From: Muriicola soli
Lineage (GTDB): Bacteria; Bacteroidota; Bacteroidia; Flavobacteriales; Flavobacteriaceae
NCBI RefSeq assembly: GCF_004139715.1
Contig: NZ_CP035544.1
Span: 2,607,501 to 2,671,500, forward strand
Direction of reading: 5' to 3'
DNA: 64,000 bases
This document shows positions 8,729 through 18,237 of the stretch, piece after piece (within the stretch, counting starts at the first letter, position 1; each line of letters starts with the position of its first letter). Made by a program: the position numbers and the translations under genes. The notes beneath the pieces are model-generated. The model saw nothing but the letters and a program-made list of their open reading frames with translations, ran no database searches and was not told where the DNA came from.

Positions 8729-9874
8729 ATGAGGAATGTCATCACAATGGCCCTTGTCCTATTGATTACCCAGAGCACTTTTGCGCAGGCAACACACGAA
8801 ATTTTTGAGTCCTTTAAATTACAGGAAAGGCGTAACGTCTCTTACTATTTTCCGGAGGATTACACCCCTGAAAAAAAGTATCCCCTGGTGGTAGTACTCG
8901 ACGCAGAATACCTCTTTGACCAGGTAGTCGCCAACGCTAAATTCTACAGTAGATTTGAAGGGATGCCAGAAGTAATTATCGTCGGTGTTGATCAGAGTGA
9001 AAACGACCTCCGATGGGAAGACTGCGCTTTTGAAGAAATATCCGGATTGCCCACCGATAAAGGAAAGAAATTCTATGAATTTATTGGGATGGAATTGGTT
9101 CCCTACCTCGATCTCACCTACAGTACTGCTCCTTTCAGAATGTTTATTGGCTATGATATCACAGCTAATTTTGGGAATTACTTCCTTTTTAAGGATCGGT
9201 CTTTTTTTAATGCCTTTATCAGTATAGCGCCTCGACTTGCACCTGAAATGGAAAGCAGGGTACCTGAGCGACTTATGGCGATAGATCAACAAATATTTTA
9301 CCACCTCATCGCAGGGGGCGGTAAACCCGCCTCGGCTGATGAGATTAAAATGTTAGACCAAAATCTCAAGAAACTTGAAAAGCCTACCATTCACTATTCC
9401 TATGATTCCTATCCAGAATCCAATGAGGTTTCTGTGGTAACTTACGGCTTAGGGAAGGCATGGGGAAAAATGTTTGAAGTTTTTAAACCCATTTCTCCCA
9501 AACAATACAGGGAAGAAATCCTGACCTCAGAAGAACCGGCATTTGCCTATCTTGAAAATAAGTACTCAACCATCGAAGAATTATTCGGCTTCCAGAAAAG
9601 AGTTAGTGTTAACGACATCATGGCCATTTACGCAGCCACCCGGAAGAAAGATGATTTTGAATCTTTAAAACCTCTTTCAGAATTGTGTAAGAAAGAATAC
9701 CCCAACACCATGCTGGGATTCTTCTTCGAAGCAGAATATTACGAGCAATTAGGAGAGGCGAAGAAAGCCCTGCGAACTTTTGAAAAAGCATTTGGGATGG
9801 AGGAAATAGATTTCCTCACCAAAGAACTCGCCCTTGAAAAAATAGATGCGATTAAGGCCGACTTCGGCTACTAG
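8729..9874 (+). CDS. Secreted esterase-fold protein (EstD/Fes-like) lacking the catalytic serine, with TPR-like tail
   Basis: Exported protein of 381 residues: signal peptide MRNVITMALVLLITQSTFA, an alpha/beta-hydrolase fold of the putative esterase (EstD/Fes) family at about 25-260, and a helical TPR-like tail at about 310-380 (TMLGFFFEAEYYEQLGEAKK). The beginning YYFPEDYTPEKKYPLVVVLD is typical. The nucleophile elbow reads GYDIT (141-145) instead of GxSxG, so Asp143 stands where serine should be and hydrolysis looks unlikely. The protein may bind a ligand or a partner. It lies 27 bases after the flippase-like gene and before a strong terminator, so it probably ends the panC operon. Confidence 0.85.
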   Translation: MRNVITMALVLLITQSTFAQATHEIFESFKLQERRNVSYYFPEDYTPEKKYPLVVVLDAEYLFDQVVANAKFYSRFEGMPEVIIVGVDQSENDLRWEDCAFEEISGLPTDKGKKFYEFIGMELVPYLDLTYSTAPFRMFIGYDITANFGNYFLFKDRSFFNAFISIAPRLAPEMESRVPERLMAIDQQIFYHLIAGGGKPASADEIKMLDQNLKKLEKPTIHYSYDSYPESNEVSVVTYGLGKAWGKMFEVFKPISPKQYREEILTSEEPAFAYLENKYSTIEELFGFQKRVSVNDIMAIYAATRKKDDFESLKPLSELCKKEYPNTMLGFFFEAEYYEQLGEAKKALRTFEKAFGMEEIDFLTKELALEKIDAIKADFGY

Positions 9875-9898
9875 CCAGTCATAGCTTTTCCAAAATAC

Positions 9899-9931
9899 GA
9901 ACACCCGGTTTTTTAGCCGGGTGTTTCTTTT
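9899..9931 (+). terminator. Rho-independent terminator after the pan operon
   Basis: ACACCCGG (9901-9908) pairs with CCGGGTGT (9917-9924) around a TTTTTTAG loop and is followed by TTCTTTTG. It separates the esterase-fold gene from radA. Confidence 0.85.
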
Positions 9932-9968
9932 GTTATTAATGAATACCACAATATCTTTAGCGGTAATC

Positions 9969-11330
9969 ATGGCAAAGACCAAAACCGCTTTTTTCTGCCA
10001 GAATTGTGGCACTCAATACCCCAAATGGGTGGGGCAATGCACGGCTTGTAAAGAATGGAATACCATCGTTGAAGAAGTAGTACAGAAGGAGGAGAAGTCG
10101 AGCTGGAAAGCAACAATGAATGGCACTCCAAAAAGAGCCTCTCCTGTCAATATTTCAGATATTGACACAGATAAGGAAATCAGGTATGATATCCTTGACC
10201 ATGAATTCAACAGGGTGCTTGGGGGTGGACTAGTACCCGGTTCCCTGGTACTCCTTGGAGGAGAACCTGGTATAGGTAAAAGTACTTTGCTGCTACAAAT
10301 CGCTTTGCGATTACCTTACAAAACGTTATACGTTTCCGGGGAGGAAAGCATGAAGCAGATTAAGATGAGAGCTGAGAGAATTCAGCCAAATAGTGCTAAC
10401 TGTTTCGTCCTTACGGAAACTAAGACTCAACAAATCTTCAAGCAGATCTCAGAGATTAATCCTGATATCGTGGTAATCGATTCTATACAAACCCTGCATT
10501 CGGATTATATCGAATCTTCAGCGGGTAGTATATCCCAGATCAGGGAATCTACAGCAGAACTTATCAAGTTTGCGAAGGAAACTAATACCCCCGTGATCTT
10601 AGTAGGGCATATTACCAAAGATGGCACCATTGCCGGACCAAAGATTCTGGAACATATGGTAGATACCGTTCTTCAGTTTGAAGGCGATCGAAATTACATG
10701 TACAGGATTCTCAGGGCCCTGAAAAACCGTTTTGGATCTACGGCAGAACTGGGAATATATGAAATGCAGGGCGACGGTCTCAGGGAAGTTAGTAATCCTT
10801 CGGAAATTTTGATCTCCAAATACGATGAAGCTCTAAGCGGAACGGCTATCGTCGCTACTCTAGAAGGTATGCGTCCCCTCCTGATTGAAATCCAGGCCCT
10901 TGTGAGCTCAGCAGTATACGGAACTCCACAACGAACGGCTACAGGATTTAATGCTAAGAGGTTAAATATGCTCCTGGCCGTCCTTGAAAAAAGAGCGGGA
11001 TTTAAACTGGGGGCCAAAGATGTTTTTCTCAATATCACAGGTGGAATTACCGTTGACGATCCGGCCATAGATTTAGGGGTAGTTGCTGCAGTCCTTTCGA
11101 GCAATGCAGACATTCCCCTGGAGAAAGGGGTTTGCTTTGCGGCAGAAATAGGACTCGCAGGTGAAGTCAGGCCGGTTCGCAGGATAGATCAACGTATCCT
11201 CGAAGCAGAAAAACTCGGCTTTACGCGGATTTTTGTCTCCAAGAACAATAAAATTGCCTTAAAAAACCACAGTATCCTGATCAGTAAGGTATCAAAGATC
11301 GAAGATGTAATCCGTGAATTGTTTGATTGA
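9969..11330 (+). CDS. radA: DNA repair protein RadA (branch-migration helicase)
   Basis: RadA promotes branch migration of recombination intermediates in DNA repair. The ATG at 9969 gives 453 residues; an earlier in-frame start at 9921 would overlap the terminator and add an untypical hydrophobic leader. In order: a four-cysteine zinc finger (CQNCG and CTAC), a RecA-like ATPase with Walker A GGEPGIGKSTLL and a VVIDSIQT Walker B region, the RadA-specific KNRFG motif, and a C-terminal Lon-like domain (KLGAKDVFLNITGG, VRPVRRIDQRILEAEKLG). All motifs are intact. It stands alone between a terminator and the S33 peptidase gene, 47 bases downstream. Confidence 0.98.
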   Translation: MAKTKTAFFCQNCGTQYPKWVGQCTACKEWNTIVEEVVQKEEKSSWKATMNGTPKRASPVNISDIDTDKEIRYDILDHEFNRVLGGGLVPGSLVLLGGEPGIGKSTLLLQIALRLPYKTLYVSGEESMKQIKMRAERIQPNSANCFVLTETKTQQIFKQISEINPDIVVIDSIQTLHSDYIESSAGSISQIRESTAELIKFAKETNTPVILVGHITKDGTIAGPKILEHMVDTVLQFEGDRNYMYRILRALKNRFGSTAELGIYEMQGDGLREVSNPSEILISKYDEALSGTAIVATLEGMRPLLIEIQALVSSAVYGTPQRTATGFNAKRLNMLLAVLEKRAGFKLGAKDVFLNITGGITVDDPAIDLGVVAAVLSSNADIPLEKGVCFAAEIGLAGEVRPVRRIDQRILEAEKLGFTRIFVSKNNKIALKNHSILISKVSKIEDVIRELFD

Positions 11331-11377
11331 AGTAATCGAATAATTATTAACTTTATTTTTCACCAAACACTAAGATC

Positions 11378-12430
11378 ATGAAATTCTATTCCTGGCTATT
11401 TCCAGCTGTTCTTCTTTTTATCTCTTGCCAGACTAATCCTCAGAAATCAGACGGGCAGGAATCAACGAGCGCTGAACAATATCTCAGTTTTGAAAATAGG
11501 GACGACCAGTTCACAGGGGGAATTAAAATGATTCCCATCACTACCAAAAAAGGTACTTTTAATGTCTGGACCAAACGCATTGGGAATAATCCCACCAAAA
11601 AAGTATTGTTACTTCACGGTGGCCCTGGGATGACCCACGAATTATACGAGTGCTTTGACGGCTATTTCCCACAAGAGGAAATAGAATACATTTATTACGA
11701 TCAATTGGGTTCCTATTACAGTGAACAGCCCGACGATCTCGACCTCTGGACCACTGAACGTTTTGTTGAGGAAGTGGAGCAGGTAAGGCAGGCCCTGGGA
11801 CTGGATGCTTCCAACTTCTATCTCCTGGGTCAATCCTGGGGAGGAATACTCGCTATGGAATACGCATTTAAATACCAGGATAATCTCAGGGGATTGATTA
11901 TATCCAACATGATGAGTAGTGTTCCTGAATACAACGCCTATGCACAGAATGTACTGGGCCCTCAGATGAATCCGGAAATATACAAGGAGATCAAAGCTCT
12001 GGAAGACGCTGAGGACTTTGAAAATCCTAGATACAGCGAACTATTATTTGAACACTACTACACTGAACACGTCCTGAGAATGCCCCCTGAAGATTGGCCT
12101 GAAGCAATTATGCGCACCTTTAAACACGCCAATAATCAGGTTTATGTCCACATGCAGGGGTATAGTGAGTTTGGAATAACCGGCGATGCCACCCTAAAAG
12201 ATTGGGATGTAAGGGATCAATTAAAAAACATTGCGGTGCCTACCCTGGTCATAGGGGCTCAATACGATACTATGGATCCCGAACATATGAAATGGATGTC
12301 AGAAGAAGTGCAAAATGGCCGTTACTTATATTGCCCCAATGGGAGCCACCTTTCGCAGTACGACGATCAGAAAAACTACTTTGAGGGCGTGATCCGGTTT
12401 ATAGAGGATGTTGATCAGAATAACTTTTGA
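11378..12430 (+). CDS. Proline iminopeptidase-family alpha/beta hydrolase, lipoprotein
   Basis: Probable exported S33-family peptidase of 350 residues. The signal peptide ends in a lipobox (LFISC, Cys17), so lipid anchoring is expected. The family oxyanion motif HGGPG, the nucleophile elbow GQSWGG, an Asp in GAQYDTMDPE and a His in NGSHLSQ give a complete catalytic set. Members release N-terminal proline or other residues from peptides; the exact substrate is unknown. Its TGA directly abuts the stop of the convergent aldo/keto reductase gene (TTTTGA/TCA), with no spacer. Confidence 0.9.
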   Translation: MKFYSWLFPAVLLFISCQTNPQKSDGQESTSAEQYLSFENRDDQFTGGIKMIPITTKKGTFNVWTKRIGNNPTKKVLLLHGGPGMTHELYECFDGYFPQEEIEYIYYDQLGSYYSEQPDDLDLWTTERFVEEVEQVRQALGLDASNFYLLGQSWGGILAMEYAFKYQDNLRGLIISNMMSSVPEYNAYAQNVLGPQMNPEIYKEIKALEDAEDFENPRYSELLFEHYYTEHVLRMPPEDWPEAIMRTFKHANNQVYVHMQGYSEFGITGDATLKDWDVRDQLKNIAVPTLVIGAQYDTMDPEHMKWMSEEVQNGRYLYCPNGSHLSQYDDQKNYFEGVIRFIEDVDQNNF

Positions 12431-13471
12431 TCAGGGTGCAGGATCGGGATGATCTTCGTGTATGGCTTCAATTCCTTTGAGCACTTCCTCGCTCAGGTTG
12501 AGGTCTATACTCCCTAAATTTTCCTTCAGTTGCTCCATAGATGTGGCACCGATGATCGTGCTGGTTAAAAAGGGCCTGCTATTCACAAAGGCAAGAGACA
12601 TCTGAGTAAGTGACATCCCATTTTCATTTGCCAGATCCTGATATTTCTGGGTGGCCTTAAGGGCAATTTCATTACTGTATCTACCATAAGCAGGGAATAA
12701 CGTAATCCTTGCATTTTCCGGCTTTTTCCCTCCCAGATATTTTCCGCTGAGCACGCCAAAACCTAAGGGAGAATAGGCTAGCAAGCCAATTTTTTCTCTG
12801 ATGGCAATTTCAGAAAGTCCAACTTCAAAAGTTCTGTTCAGCAAGCTGTACGGATTTTGTATGCTTACCATTCGGGGCAGGCTTTTATGGACTTTGCTCT
12901 CTTCTAAAAAGCGCATCGTCCCCCATGGGGTTTCGTTGGATAAGCCCACATGACCTATCTTTCCTTCTTTAATCAGGTCCCTCAAGGTTTCAAGGACCTG
13001 ATGAATATTATCCTCCCAGAAATCAGAAATGTCATGCTTGTACCCCCTTTGCCCAAAATAGTTGGTTGATCTTTCAGGCCAATGCAATTGATACAAGTCG
13101 ATGTGTTCAGTTTGCAATCTTTCCAGACTCCCGTTGACAGCTTCAATCAACGCGTCCTTTTTAAAGCCTGATGTTCTTATAAACTTTGTAAATGCAGCCT
13201 TGCCTGCGATCTTGGATGCCAATACGATCTTATCTCTCTTTCCTGATTTTTTAAACCAGTTCCCTATAATCTTTTCGGTTAGGGCATAGCGATCGGGATG
13301 GGCTGGAATAGGATAAAGTTCAGCTGTGTCAAAAAAGTTGATCCCCTGTTCCACAGCATAATCCATCTGCGAATGCCCTTCGGCTTCCGTATTCTGCTTT
13401 CCCCAGGTCATCGTTCCCAAACAGATCTTACTTACTTCAAGGGAGGTATGTGGCAGGGTGGTATAAATCAT
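12431..13471 (-). CDS. NADP(H)-dependent aldo/keto reductase, Tas-like
   Basis: Cytoplasmic TIM-barrel oxidoreductase of 346 residues from the ATG at 13471, the same length as E. coli Tas. The start MIYTTLPHTSLEVSKICLGTM, the active-site region NFFDTAELYP, the ASKIAG strand and DLYQLHWPER are typical, and a C-terminal cofactor motif (TSTIIGATSMEQLKENL) is present. The frame remains open to 13561, but those 30 extra residues run back toward xth and lie before a -7-like element, so I prefer 13471. The physiological substrate is unknown. Confidence 0.9.
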   Translation of the reverse strand: MIYTTLPHTSLEVSKICLGTMTWGKQNTEAEGHSQMDYAVEQGINFFDTAELYPIPAHPDRYALTEKIIGNWFKKSGKRDKIVLASKIAGKAAFTKFIRTSGFKKDALIEAVNGSLERLQTEHIDLYQLHWPERSTNYFGQRGYKHDISDFWEDNIHQVLETLRDLIKEGKIGHVGLSNETPWGTMRFLEESKVHKSLPRMVSIQNPYSLLNRTFEVGLSEIAIREKIGLLAYSPLGFGVLSGKYLGGKKPENARITLFPAYGRYSNEIALKATQKYQDLANENGMSLTQMSLAFVNSRPFLTSTIIGATSMEQLKENLGSIDLNLSEEVLKGIEAIHEDHPDPAP

Positions 13472-13496
13472 GATAATTTTCGTTATAATTCGGCAG

Positions 13497-13504
13497 CAAA
13501 GGTA
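13497..13504 (-). promoter_or_regulatory. Possible -7 element (TAnnTTTG) for the aldo/keto reductase gene
   Basis: TACCTTTG on the minus strand lies 25 bases before the ATG at 13471, just past the xth stop codon. It supports the shorter start. No -33 TTTG is visible at proper spacing. Confidence 0.4.
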
Positions 13505-13527
13505 TGCAACCCTTTGTAAATCTAGTT

Positions 13528-14295
13528 TTAAGCTGTGTTTAATTCTACCATAATCGGGCAATGATCACTGTGTTTGGCCCGTGATAGTATTACAGATCGG
13601 TTTAGTCTTTCTTCTAAGGTCTTGCTAACCATGCCGTAGTCCAGGCGCCAACCTTTGTTGTTATTTCGGGCATTCGCACGGTAACTCCACCAGGTATACT
13701 GATGTGGTTCTTTATTAAAGTAGCGGAAACTGTCAATAAATCCGCTATCCATAAAATTGCCGATCCATTCCCGCTCAACAGGCAGAAAACCGGATACATT
13801 CTTGTTCCTAACCGGATCGTGGATATCGATTGCCTGGTGGCAGATATTGTAATCTCCAAGGATTATAAGGTTAGGATGCGTTTTTTTAAGTCCATCCACA
13901 TAGTCCTGAAAGTCGGCCATGTACTGTAGCTTGTGATCGAGACGTTCAATATTGGTGCCGGAGGGTACATAAAGGCTCATTACAGAAACCCCGTTGATAT
14001 CTGCCCTGATATTCCTTCCTTCCTTATCCATATAGTCTATTCCTGTACCGAATTCGACGTGTTCAGGTTTGTATTTTGAAAGTATGGCTACCCCGCTGTA
14101 CCCTTTCTTTTCTGCACTGTACCAATAATGATATGGGTATCCGGCATTTTCGAAAAGACTGAGTTCTAGTTGTTCCTTCATCGCCTTAATCTCCTGCAGG
14201 CAAACCACGTCGGGATCAACGCTTTGTAACCATTCCAAAAATCCTTTGCCCAGGGCGGCACGAATACCATTTACATTGTAGGATACGATCTTCAT
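13528..14295 (-). CDS. xth: Exodeoxyribonuclease III
   Basis: Exonuclease III/AP endonuclease of base-excision repair, 255 residues. Endonuclease/exonuclease/phosphatase fold with MKIVSYNVNGIRA (Asn metal ligand), VVCLQEIK (Glu), the SLYVPSG strand, LGDYNICH (Asp/Asn), RLDY, and the terminal SDHCPIMVEL catalytic histidine. All catalytic positions are intact. It has no signal peptide, unlike the EEP protein at 31214. It is followed on the same strand by the Tas-like gene. Confidence 0.96.
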   Translation of the reverse strand: MKIVSYNVNGIRAALGKGFLEWLQSVDPDVVCLQEIKAMKEQLELSLFENAGYPYHYWYSAEKKGYSGVAILSKYKPEHVEFGTGIDYMDKEGRNIRADINGVSVMSLYVPSGTNIERLDHKLQYMADFQDYVDGLKKTHPNLIILGDYNICHQAIDIHDPVRNKNVSGFLPVEREWIGNFMDSGFIDSFRYFNKEPHQYTWWSYRANARNNNKGWRLDYGMVSKTLEERLNRSVILSRAKHSDHCPIMVELNTA

Positions 14296-14571
14296 TTTAG
14301 AATTTTTTCGAAAGTAAGAATTGTTGGGTTTAGTAAAAAGTTGATTCCCGATTAGTTTGCAATGAGGAGTGCATCTTAATTTTTAATACTGGTCCTGAAG
14401 GCTATTCTCCTTAGTTAGCCCTCCATGGTTCAAATATATCGGATGAATAATATGCAGTATACTATGGCAGATCTGTCCTTTCCGGAAGTCTCGCCTGAAG
14501 GAGCCGGCAGTGGCAGAACTTCCCTTGGCTTTAGGTATTAATGATTACTTTTGATGCCTTAAAATCGATTG
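14296..14571. other. Noncoding spacer between xth and TonB receptor
   Basis: A 276-base divergent spacer holding the promoter above and two inverted repeats: GGCTA/TAGCC near 14400-14420 and GGAAGT/ACTTCC near 14478-14524. I see no coding sequence. A B12-riboswitch-like GCCACTG with a partial box is on the minus strand, but it is not convincing. Confidence 0.45.
14525..14553 (+). promoter_or_regulatory. Predicted Bacteroidota promoter for the TonB receptor gene
   Basis: A TTGG at 14525-14528 and TACTTTTG at 14546-14553 are about 18 bases apart, close to the -33/-7 arrangement of Bacteroidota sigma-70 promoters. The ATG follows at 14572. This is the best -33/-7 pair I found in the window. Confidence 0.5.
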
Positions 14572-16653
14572 ATGAAATTTTACGCTGGCATCTGTTTATT
14601 TCTAATGAGTAGCCTCGCTTTATTCAGCCAGCAAACTTCCAAACCGGATAGTGTAACCGTCCTAAAGGAAGTACTGCTGTTAGAGGAGCTACGGGAAAAA
14701 CAAACAACAGGAATTGTACCCTCACAAATCATTGGCGATAAGGTCTTCGATAATTTCAGCCCGATAGATGCTATATCGGCCATTAACCAGATCCCTGGGG
14801 TTTATGCCTTGTCCGGAGCCTTAAATACCAATAGAATTACCATAAGAGGGATTGGAGCCCGTACCTTGTTTGGCACCGATAAGCTTCGTTTGTATTACAA
14901 TGAGATCCCTGTCACCAACGGAAGCGGATTTTCTACCATTGAAGCTTATGATCTGGAAAATTTAAGTCAGGTTGAAGTAGTCAAAGGACCAAAAGCCACT
15001 GCTTTCGGTACTAATCTCGGTGGTGCCATCTTACTTAGTACCAGAGAAGCACTTGGAAATAGTAGTAGCCTATCAAACAATTCTACTTTTGGTTCTTATG
15101 GGCTCTTCAAGAATAATCTGTCGTTCAGACATGCAGATCAGGGAATGACACTTGCGCTCAACTACGACCGTTTAAATACAGACGGCTATCGGGAAAATAA
15201 TGATTTCCAAAGGGATGGATTATTGCTGAACACCACTTTTCAGATAAATCCGAATAATAGGATCAACCTGTTGGTTAACTACATAGATTACACAGCTCAG
15301 ATTCCGAGTTCACTAGGAATTACAGCCTTTAATGAAGATCCGACTCAGGCAGCATTTACATGGGCAGCATCAAAAGGATTTGAAGCCAATAAATACACCT
15401 TGATCGGTGCCAGTTATGAGCATACATTTTCTCCTGAGTTTAAAAATTCTACCAGCATCTTCTATACCTATCTGGATCATTATGAGGCCAGGCCTTTTGG
15501 TATCCTGGATGAGTATACCAATGGATTTGGTTTACGAACGCGCTTCATCGGTGAAGCAGCGATATTTGGAATAAAGACCGATTATTCTTTTGGAACTGAA
15601 CTCTACAAGGACGAATACAGTTGGGATGAATACGAAAATCTCTACGCAGACAATAATGGGGAGGGAAGCCTGCAAGGAGATCAGTTTGCAGATAATAGAG
15701 AATTTCGAACACAGCTAAATTCCTTCGGAACACTATCTGTGGCCGTTGCAGAGAAAGTAAGTTTACAGCTCGGCCTTAACATAAACAGCACCCAATATGA
15801 TTTTCGTGACCTGTTCAATACTGGAGAGGCCAACCAGAGTGCAGAAAGAAATTTTAAAACCATTGTCCTCCCCAGTGTCAATATTTCTTATCGATTCACG
15901 AATTACCAATCCGTTTATGCCAATGTCAGCAGGGGGTTTTCCAATCCGACAGTAGAAGAGACCTTAACTCCTGACGGGGTAATCAATCCTGATATTGCCC
16001 AGGAAACCGGCACTAATTACGAGTTGGGGTCCCAACTTTTCTTATTCAATAATAAGCTACACCTGCTTGCTACGATTTATCAAATGGATGTTGAGAATCT
16101 CTTGGTGGCCGAGCGAGTAGGTGATGACCGATTCGTGGGTAGGAATGCCGGAAAAACAAGACATCAGGGGCTTGAGGCCGCTATTAATTACCGATGGGAT
16201 CTCACTTCAGGCATCAGGATTACACCCTTTTTAAACTATACTTACAATCAGCACAGGTTTGTGCAGTTTGTTGACGGGGACGAGGACTTTTCAGGCAATC
16301 CGTTAACCGGAGTGCCAAAACACAGAATAAACAGTGGATTACAGTTTCAGTTTAAAGATCATTTCTTTTGGAATACCACACATCAATACGTTGGCAGCAT
16401 TCCTCTAACGGATGCCAACAGTCTTTCCAGTGACCCATTCCATGTCTTTACCACAAAATGGCGGTATGAACAAAAACTAAGTTCGGCTTTCAGCCTTGGG
16501 ATAGCATTTGGAATCAATAACCTCTTTAATGTTCGATACGCACAATCTGTACTAATTAATACCCGGGCTTTCGGAGGTGCTGAACCGCGGTACTATTACC
16601 CCGGTAACAACAGAAATTATTATACCAGTTTCAGAATTAGGTATACGCTTTAA
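14572..16653 (+). CDS. TonB-dependent receptor, siderophore/FecA-like
   Basis: Outer-membrane receptor of 693 residues; the ATG at 14572 is preferred over the overlapping TTG at 14569. A signal peptide (to about residue 20, ending ALFSQQ) is followed directly by the plug domain, without the carboxypeptidase-like domain found in the other receptors here. Plug motifs include QIPGVYALSGALNTNRITIRG and VEVVKGPKATAFG; a 22-strand barrel and a terminal aromatic-rich FRIRYTL follow. The architecture resembles Fe-dicitrate and similar receptors, but the ligand is unknown. Its stop overlaps the end of convergent glyS by 4 bases. Confidence 0.92.
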   Translation: MKFYAGICLFLMSSLALFSQQTSKPDSVTVLKEVLLLEELREKQTTGIVPSQIIGDKVFDNFSPIDAISAINQIPGVYALSGALNTNRITIRGIGARTLFGTDKLRLYYNEIPVTNGSGFSTIEAYDLENLSQVEVVKGPKATAFGTNLGGAILLSTREALGNSSSLSNNSTFGSYGLFKNNLSFRHADQGMTLALNYDRLNTDGYRENNDFQRDGLLLNTTFQINPNNRINLLVNYIDYTAQIPSSLGITAFNEDPTQAAFTWAASKGFEANKYTLIGASYEHTFSPEFKNSTSIFYTYLDHYEARPFGILDEYTNGFGLRTRFIGEAAIFGIKTDYSFGTELYKDEYSWDEYENLYADNNGEGSLQGDQFADNREFRTQLNSFGTLSVAVAEKVSLQLGLNINSTQYDFRDLFNTGEANQSAERNFKTIVLPSVNISYRFTNYQSVYANVSRGFSNPTVEETLTPDGVINPDIAQETGTNYELGSQLFLFNNKLHLLATIYQMDVENLLVAERVGDDRFVGRNAGKTRHQGLEAAINYRWDLTSGIRITPFLNYTYNQHRFVQFVDGDEDFSGNPLTGVPKHRINSGLQFQFKDHFFWNTTHQYVGSIPLTDANSLSSDPFHVFTTKWRYEQKLSSAFSLGIAFGINNLFNVRYAQSVLINTRAFGGAEPRYYYPGNNRNYYTSFRIRYTL

Positions 16654-18200
16654 CTCTCTGCCAGCTTTTGTAGCCAGTATTTCATTGCAACTTCTTTCTC
16701 CATAACAGCAGGGATGTCTTTAATAGCAATTCTCTTTTGCTCCATGGTATCCCGGTGGCGTATTGTAACCGAATTGTCTTCCAGGGTTTGATGATCAACA
16801 GTGATACAGAAGGGAGTGCCTGCTGCATCTTGCCTTCTGTACCTGCGCCCTACGGCATCCTTCTCATCGTAAATCACATTGAAATCGAGACGTAGGTCTG
16901 CAATAATCTTATGGGCGATCTCCGGTAGACCGTCCTTTTTTACAAGAGGAAGTACCGCGGCCTTGGTAGGAGCAAGCACTGCGGGAATTTTCAGCACCGT
17001 TCGCGAAGATCCGTTTTCCAGTTCTTCTTCAACAAGAGAATTGGATAGGACGGCCAGGAACATACGGTCTAAGCCTATAGAGGTTTCAACAACATAGGGC
17101 ACATAGCTCTCTTCTAATTCGGGATCAAAATACTGAAGCTTTTTACCCGAATATTTCTCGTGGCTGCCCAAATCAAAATCGGTTCGGGAATGAATCCCCT
17201 CTAATTCCTTAAATCCGAATGGAAATTTAAACTCGATATCGGCGGCAGCATCGGCGTAATGGGCTAATTTTTCGTGATCGTGGAATCTGTAATTCTCCTC
17301 TCCCATCCCCAGCGACAGATGCCATTTCATCCTGGCTTCTTTCCAGGTCTCATACCATTCTTTTTGAGTACCCGGCCTTATAAAGAACTGCATTTCCATC
17401 TGTTCAAATTCCCTCATCCTGAAAATAAATTGTCTGGCGACAATCTCGTTCCTGAAGGCCTTACCTATTTGTGCAATCCCGAAAGGAATTTTAAGGCGTC
17501 CCGATTTTTGAACATTCAGAAAATTTACGAAGATTCCCTGGGCCGTTTCCGGGCGCAGATATAAATCCATGGCAGAATCAGCTGATGCGCCCAGTTTTGT
17601 GCCAAACATCAGGTTAAACTGTTTTACATCAGTCCAGTTCCTGGAACCCGAAAGTGGGCAGGCAATCTCTAGTTCCTCTATCAGATTTTTTACATCTGCC
17701 AGGTCTTCCTTTTCCAGAGAGCTGGCCATCCTTTTCAGGATGGTTTCTGATTTTTGCTGATAGTCTTTTACCCTGGGGTTGGTAGCACGGTATTGAGCCT
17801 CGTCAAAGGAATCTCCAAATCGCTTGGCTGCCTTGGTGATCTCCTTGTCTATTTTAGCCTCAATTTTGGCCACATAGTCTTCAATAAGAACGTCGGCGCG
17901 ATATCTCTTTTTTGAATCTTTATTATCGATCAAAGGGTCATTAAAAGCATCAATATGCCCTGAAGCTTTCCAGGTAGTAGGGTGCATAAAGATGGCTGAA
18001 TCGATTCCAACGATATTCTCATTGAGTTGCACCATGGCCTGCCACCAGTATTCTCTGATGTTCTTTTTTAACTCTGCTCCGTTCTGGAGGTAATCGTATA
18101 CTGCACTAAGGCCATCGTAGATTTCACTGGACTGCGCAACATAGCCGTACTCCTTGGCGTGAGAAATGACCTTTTTGAAAATATCTTCTTGATTTGCCAT
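16650..18200 (-). CDS. glyS: Glycyl-tRNA synthetase (single-chain, dimeric type)
   Basis: Class II synthetase that charges tRNA-Gly; 516 residues. Class II motifs are visible: PETAQGIFVNF, the motif 2 region AFRNEIVARQFIFRMREFEQMEMQ, and the motif 3 region VVETSIGLDRMFLAVL. The C-terminal anticodon-binding domain begins near KIPAVLAPTKAAVLPL. It is the eukaryote/archaea-like alpha2 type common in Bacteroidota, not the alpha2-beta2 GlyQS. The membrane coiled-coil gene lies 37 bases upstream on the same strand, so the two may share a transcript. Confidence 0.97.
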   Translation of the reverse strand: MANQEDIFKKVISHAKEYGYVAQSSEIYDGLSAVYDYLQNGAELKKNIREYWWQAMVQLNENIVGIDSAIFMHPTTWKASGHIDAFNDPLIDNKDSKKRYRADVLIEDYVAKIEAKIDKEITKAAKRFGDSFDEAQYRATNPRVKDYQQKSETILKRMASSLEKEDLADVKNLIEELEIACPLSGSRNWTDVKQFNLMFGTKLGASADSAMDLYLRPETAQGIFVNFLNVQKSGRLKIPFGIAQIGKAFRNEIVARQFIFRMREFEQMEMQFFIRPGTQKEWYETWKEARMKWHLSLGMGEENYRFHDHEKLAHYADAAADIEFKFPFGFKELEGIHSRTDFDLGSHEKYSGKKLQYFDPELEESYVPYVVETSIGLDRMFLAVLSNSLVEEELENGSSRTVLKIPAVLAPTKAAVLPLVKKDGLPEIAHKIIADLRLDFNVIYDEKDAVGRRYRRQDAAGTPFCITVDHQTLEDNSVTIRHRDTMEQKRIAIKDIPAVMEKEVAMKYWLQKLAES

Positions 18201-18237
18201 GGGGCAAAAATAGAACTTTAGGAAAAGATAGGATAGA

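Noticed and set aside
13472-13561. N-terminal extension of the Tas-like reductase
   Set aside because: The extra 30 residues are not family-like, and the ATG at 13471 gives the normal 346-residue length.
14440-14540. Cobalamin riboswitch on the minus strand
   Set aside because: GCCACTG and AAGGGAA words match, but the GGTG/AATCC core is missing and the next gene on that strand is xth, not a B12 gene.
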